A stretch of DNA of 7,234 nt from CAZGOM01 sp964542875. GTDB taxonomy: Bacteria; Planctomycetota; Phycisphaerae; Phycisphaerales; Phycisphaeraceae. The notes under the pieces were generated by a model. The model saw only the letters and a program-made list of their open reading frames with translations, ran no database searches and was not told where the DNA came from. Both the position numbers and the translations under genes were made by a program. The stretch is from positions 1-7,234 of the forward strand of contig CAZIWA010000186.1 of assembly GCA_964542875.1 (NCBI GenBank). The letters run 5' to 3'. Below, one piece after another: positions 6,376-7,234 of the stretch. Each line of letters begins with the position of its first letter. Positions within the stretch are counted from its first letter, which is position 1.

Positions 6376-6738
6376 TTAGGAAACTGATGCTAAGCTTGTA
6401 CCGGTGTAGACGTTTTTATTCGGGTAATTACCCAATGCTGGGCAAGCGGCAACCGCTGGGTCAGTAGTATTCGTCCACCAGGCAGCGATGTCATCATCAA
6501 CTGCTGCAACCACCTCCCATGAGCCCATATTAGCAGGCCGTAAATAAATCCAGCCGATGGTTTGATTTAAAGAGTTCTTGACTTCTTTCACATATCGAGG
6601 GCCTAGCGAGGCGCACATTTCAAAAGCAACGAGGTGCGTTCCCGCGAGCGCTTCTAGCTGTGGGCTGTATAAGCCTGACGTTATTAAGATTGTAAAGTTA
6701 TCGGCGCAACTCAATCCATTGCATACGGGTGTAGACAT
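6376..6738 (-). CDS. Hypothetical protein, 120 residues, no recognised family
   Basis: I do not recognise this protein. The start is well supported: AAGGAG (6750-6745) lies exactly 6 bases before ATG 6738, and a strong terminator follows the stop. No signal peptide or clear membrane helix is visible. There are four cysteines (6, 11, 42 and 99), the first two near the N-terminus as C-x4-C. Aromatic and aliphatic patches include IGWIYLRP (61-68) and an acidic-aromatic run DDDIAAWW (81-88), followed by a proline- and asparagine-containing tail. This looks like a small folded soluble protein rather than a disordered one. Base composition is about 50% GC, with TTA and ATA codons (for example ATC TTA ATA near residue 17) that the neighbouring genes avoid. 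This suggests acquisition from elsewhere. The frame stays open about 57 codons upstream of the ATG but offers no ATG, GTG or TTG there, so no longer form is proposed. A spurious frame remains possible, but the expression signals argue against it. Confidence 0.7.
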   Translation of the reverse strand: MSTPVCNGLSCADNFTILITSGLYSPQLEALAGTHLVAFEMCASLGPRYVKEVKNSLNQTIGWIYLRPANMGSWEVVAAVDDDIAAWWTNTTDPAVAACPALGNYPNKNVYTGTSLASVS

Positions 6739-7234
6739 CTTGTTCTCCTTGTGCGATTGGGAATTCGACAGAAGGACGCTCCCCCCGTGAAATCCCAGAT
6801 GAGTTGAATATTGAGCAAGATCATGAGAAAGAAATGAATTTTGTAATTGAGGAAGTTTTGTCGTTACGAATTTTTTGGCAGAGAGGTATGTGTGTGCAAT
6901 GATTCTGAATCATGCGATCAATCAAAGGAGTATGAGGTGAATACACACTCTCATCGGGCTGTTTTATGATGCTTCCAAGCGCATGGAACAAAGAAGGTTA
7001 GGACTAACGCTGCAATGCCAAATGTGTATTTTTACAAGCTAGGTGGCTTGGAAACAAGCGTGTGGAAGAGGTTCCCAAAATGGATTATTCCCCTTACCTT
7101 GGGCTGTAATAGGGCTGTGCTTTCAGCACTTTGGATCATGAGCTAGGAGGGAATCTAAAGTCTTGGTTTCCATGGGGGTTCTTGGCGGATTCGCTTGAAC
7201 TATGGCTACGTGTTTTCGTACTTTGGGCTATTGG
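6739..7234. other. AT-richer stretch without a convincing gene
   Basis: Lines I counted are about 37-50% GC, against 52-70% further left. The stretch contains the ribosome binding site and presumably the unseen promoter of the orphan gene, a 15-base dyad (6899-6913), and a 12-base dyad GTTAGGACTAAC (6997-7008). It also has small hairpins at 7035-7050 and 7117-7129, GGGCTGT at 6956, 7101 and 7112, and a weak 43-codon + strand frame at 7015-7146. I see no transposase, integrase, tRNA or CRISPR repeat. It may be decayed coding sequence or a regulatory spacer. Confidence 0.6.
6899..6913. repeat. 15-base dyad, operator-like
   Basis: ATGATTC and GAATCAT are perfect inverted arms around a single T. 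The one-base centre suits a dimeric DNA-binding protein better than an RNA hairpin. It lies 161 bases upstream of the orphan gene's ATG. Its function is unproven. Confidence 0.35.

Noticed and set aside
6735..6902. 55-codon open frame on the + strand over the start of the orphan gene
   Set aside because: It has no usable start with a ribosome binding site (the first ATG leaves 22 codons) and overlaps the well-supported - strand start region. The length is expected by chance.
6739..6912. Longer N-terminus for the 120-residue orphan protein
   Set aside because: The frame is open upstream but contains no ATG, GTG or TTG codon, and the ribosome binding site fits ATG 6738 exactly.
6997..7008. GTTAGGACTAAC as part of an integron attC site
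   Set aside because: The GTT-purine-purine-purine-pyrimidine core is not met, and no complementary partner core lies within 60-130 bases on either side.

Overview
The window reads as chromosomal DNA of a GC-rich bacterium, most likely a planctomycete and perhaps class Phycisphaerae. The pointers are a prepilin-type protein with an exact H-X9-DG motif behind an AFTLIELLVV leader, a small secreted 'Y-Q-G ... V-V-Y-K-I ... G-R-W' protein type that I associate from memory with planctomycetes, and GC-rich codon use in the first 6.3 kb. This placement is inference, because no rRNA or other phylogenetic marker is complete here.

Left half, + strand (1-3915). The window opens inside mfd, the transcription-repair coupling factor, and holds its C-terminal 580 residues (helicase motor plus C-terminal regulatory domain). 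Next come two tandem paralogous genes for small exported proteins (1900-2355 and 2379-2858). They are about half identical over an ungapped 95-residue domain and share a paired-cysteine motif, and they probably form a two-gene operon. A PfkB/ribokinase-family kinase (3010-3915) follows its own promoter-like box.

Right half, - strand (3942-6738). Read in the direction of transcription there is a 120-residue orphan gene (6738-6376) with a strong ribosome binding site, an intrinsic terminator (6345-6316), a DUF1559-like prepilin-type protein (6216-5218), a second very strong terminator (5199-5168), and a secreted esterase-like-phytase (PF13449-type) protein (5114-3942). That last gene converges on the kinase gene with only 26 bases between stops. 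Each of the first two - strand genes ends at its own terminator, so these look like separate transcription units rather than an operon. The four exported products (two small proteins, prepilin-type protein, phytase-like protein) give the window a cell-surface flavour, but nothing in the sequence ties them into one pathway.

Right end (about 6360-7234). Base composition falls from roughly 52-70% GC in lines I counted to roughly 37-50%. The orphan gene uses TTA and ATA codons that its neighbours avoid. The last 496 bases carry no convincing gene, only dyads and a weak 43-codon candidate on the + strand. This looks like the edge of acquired or decaying DNA. I found no CRISPR array, tRNA, rRNA, transposase or integrase, and no clear evidence of a new multi-gene system. 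The best leads are the paired-cysteine secreted paralogues and the orphan gene.
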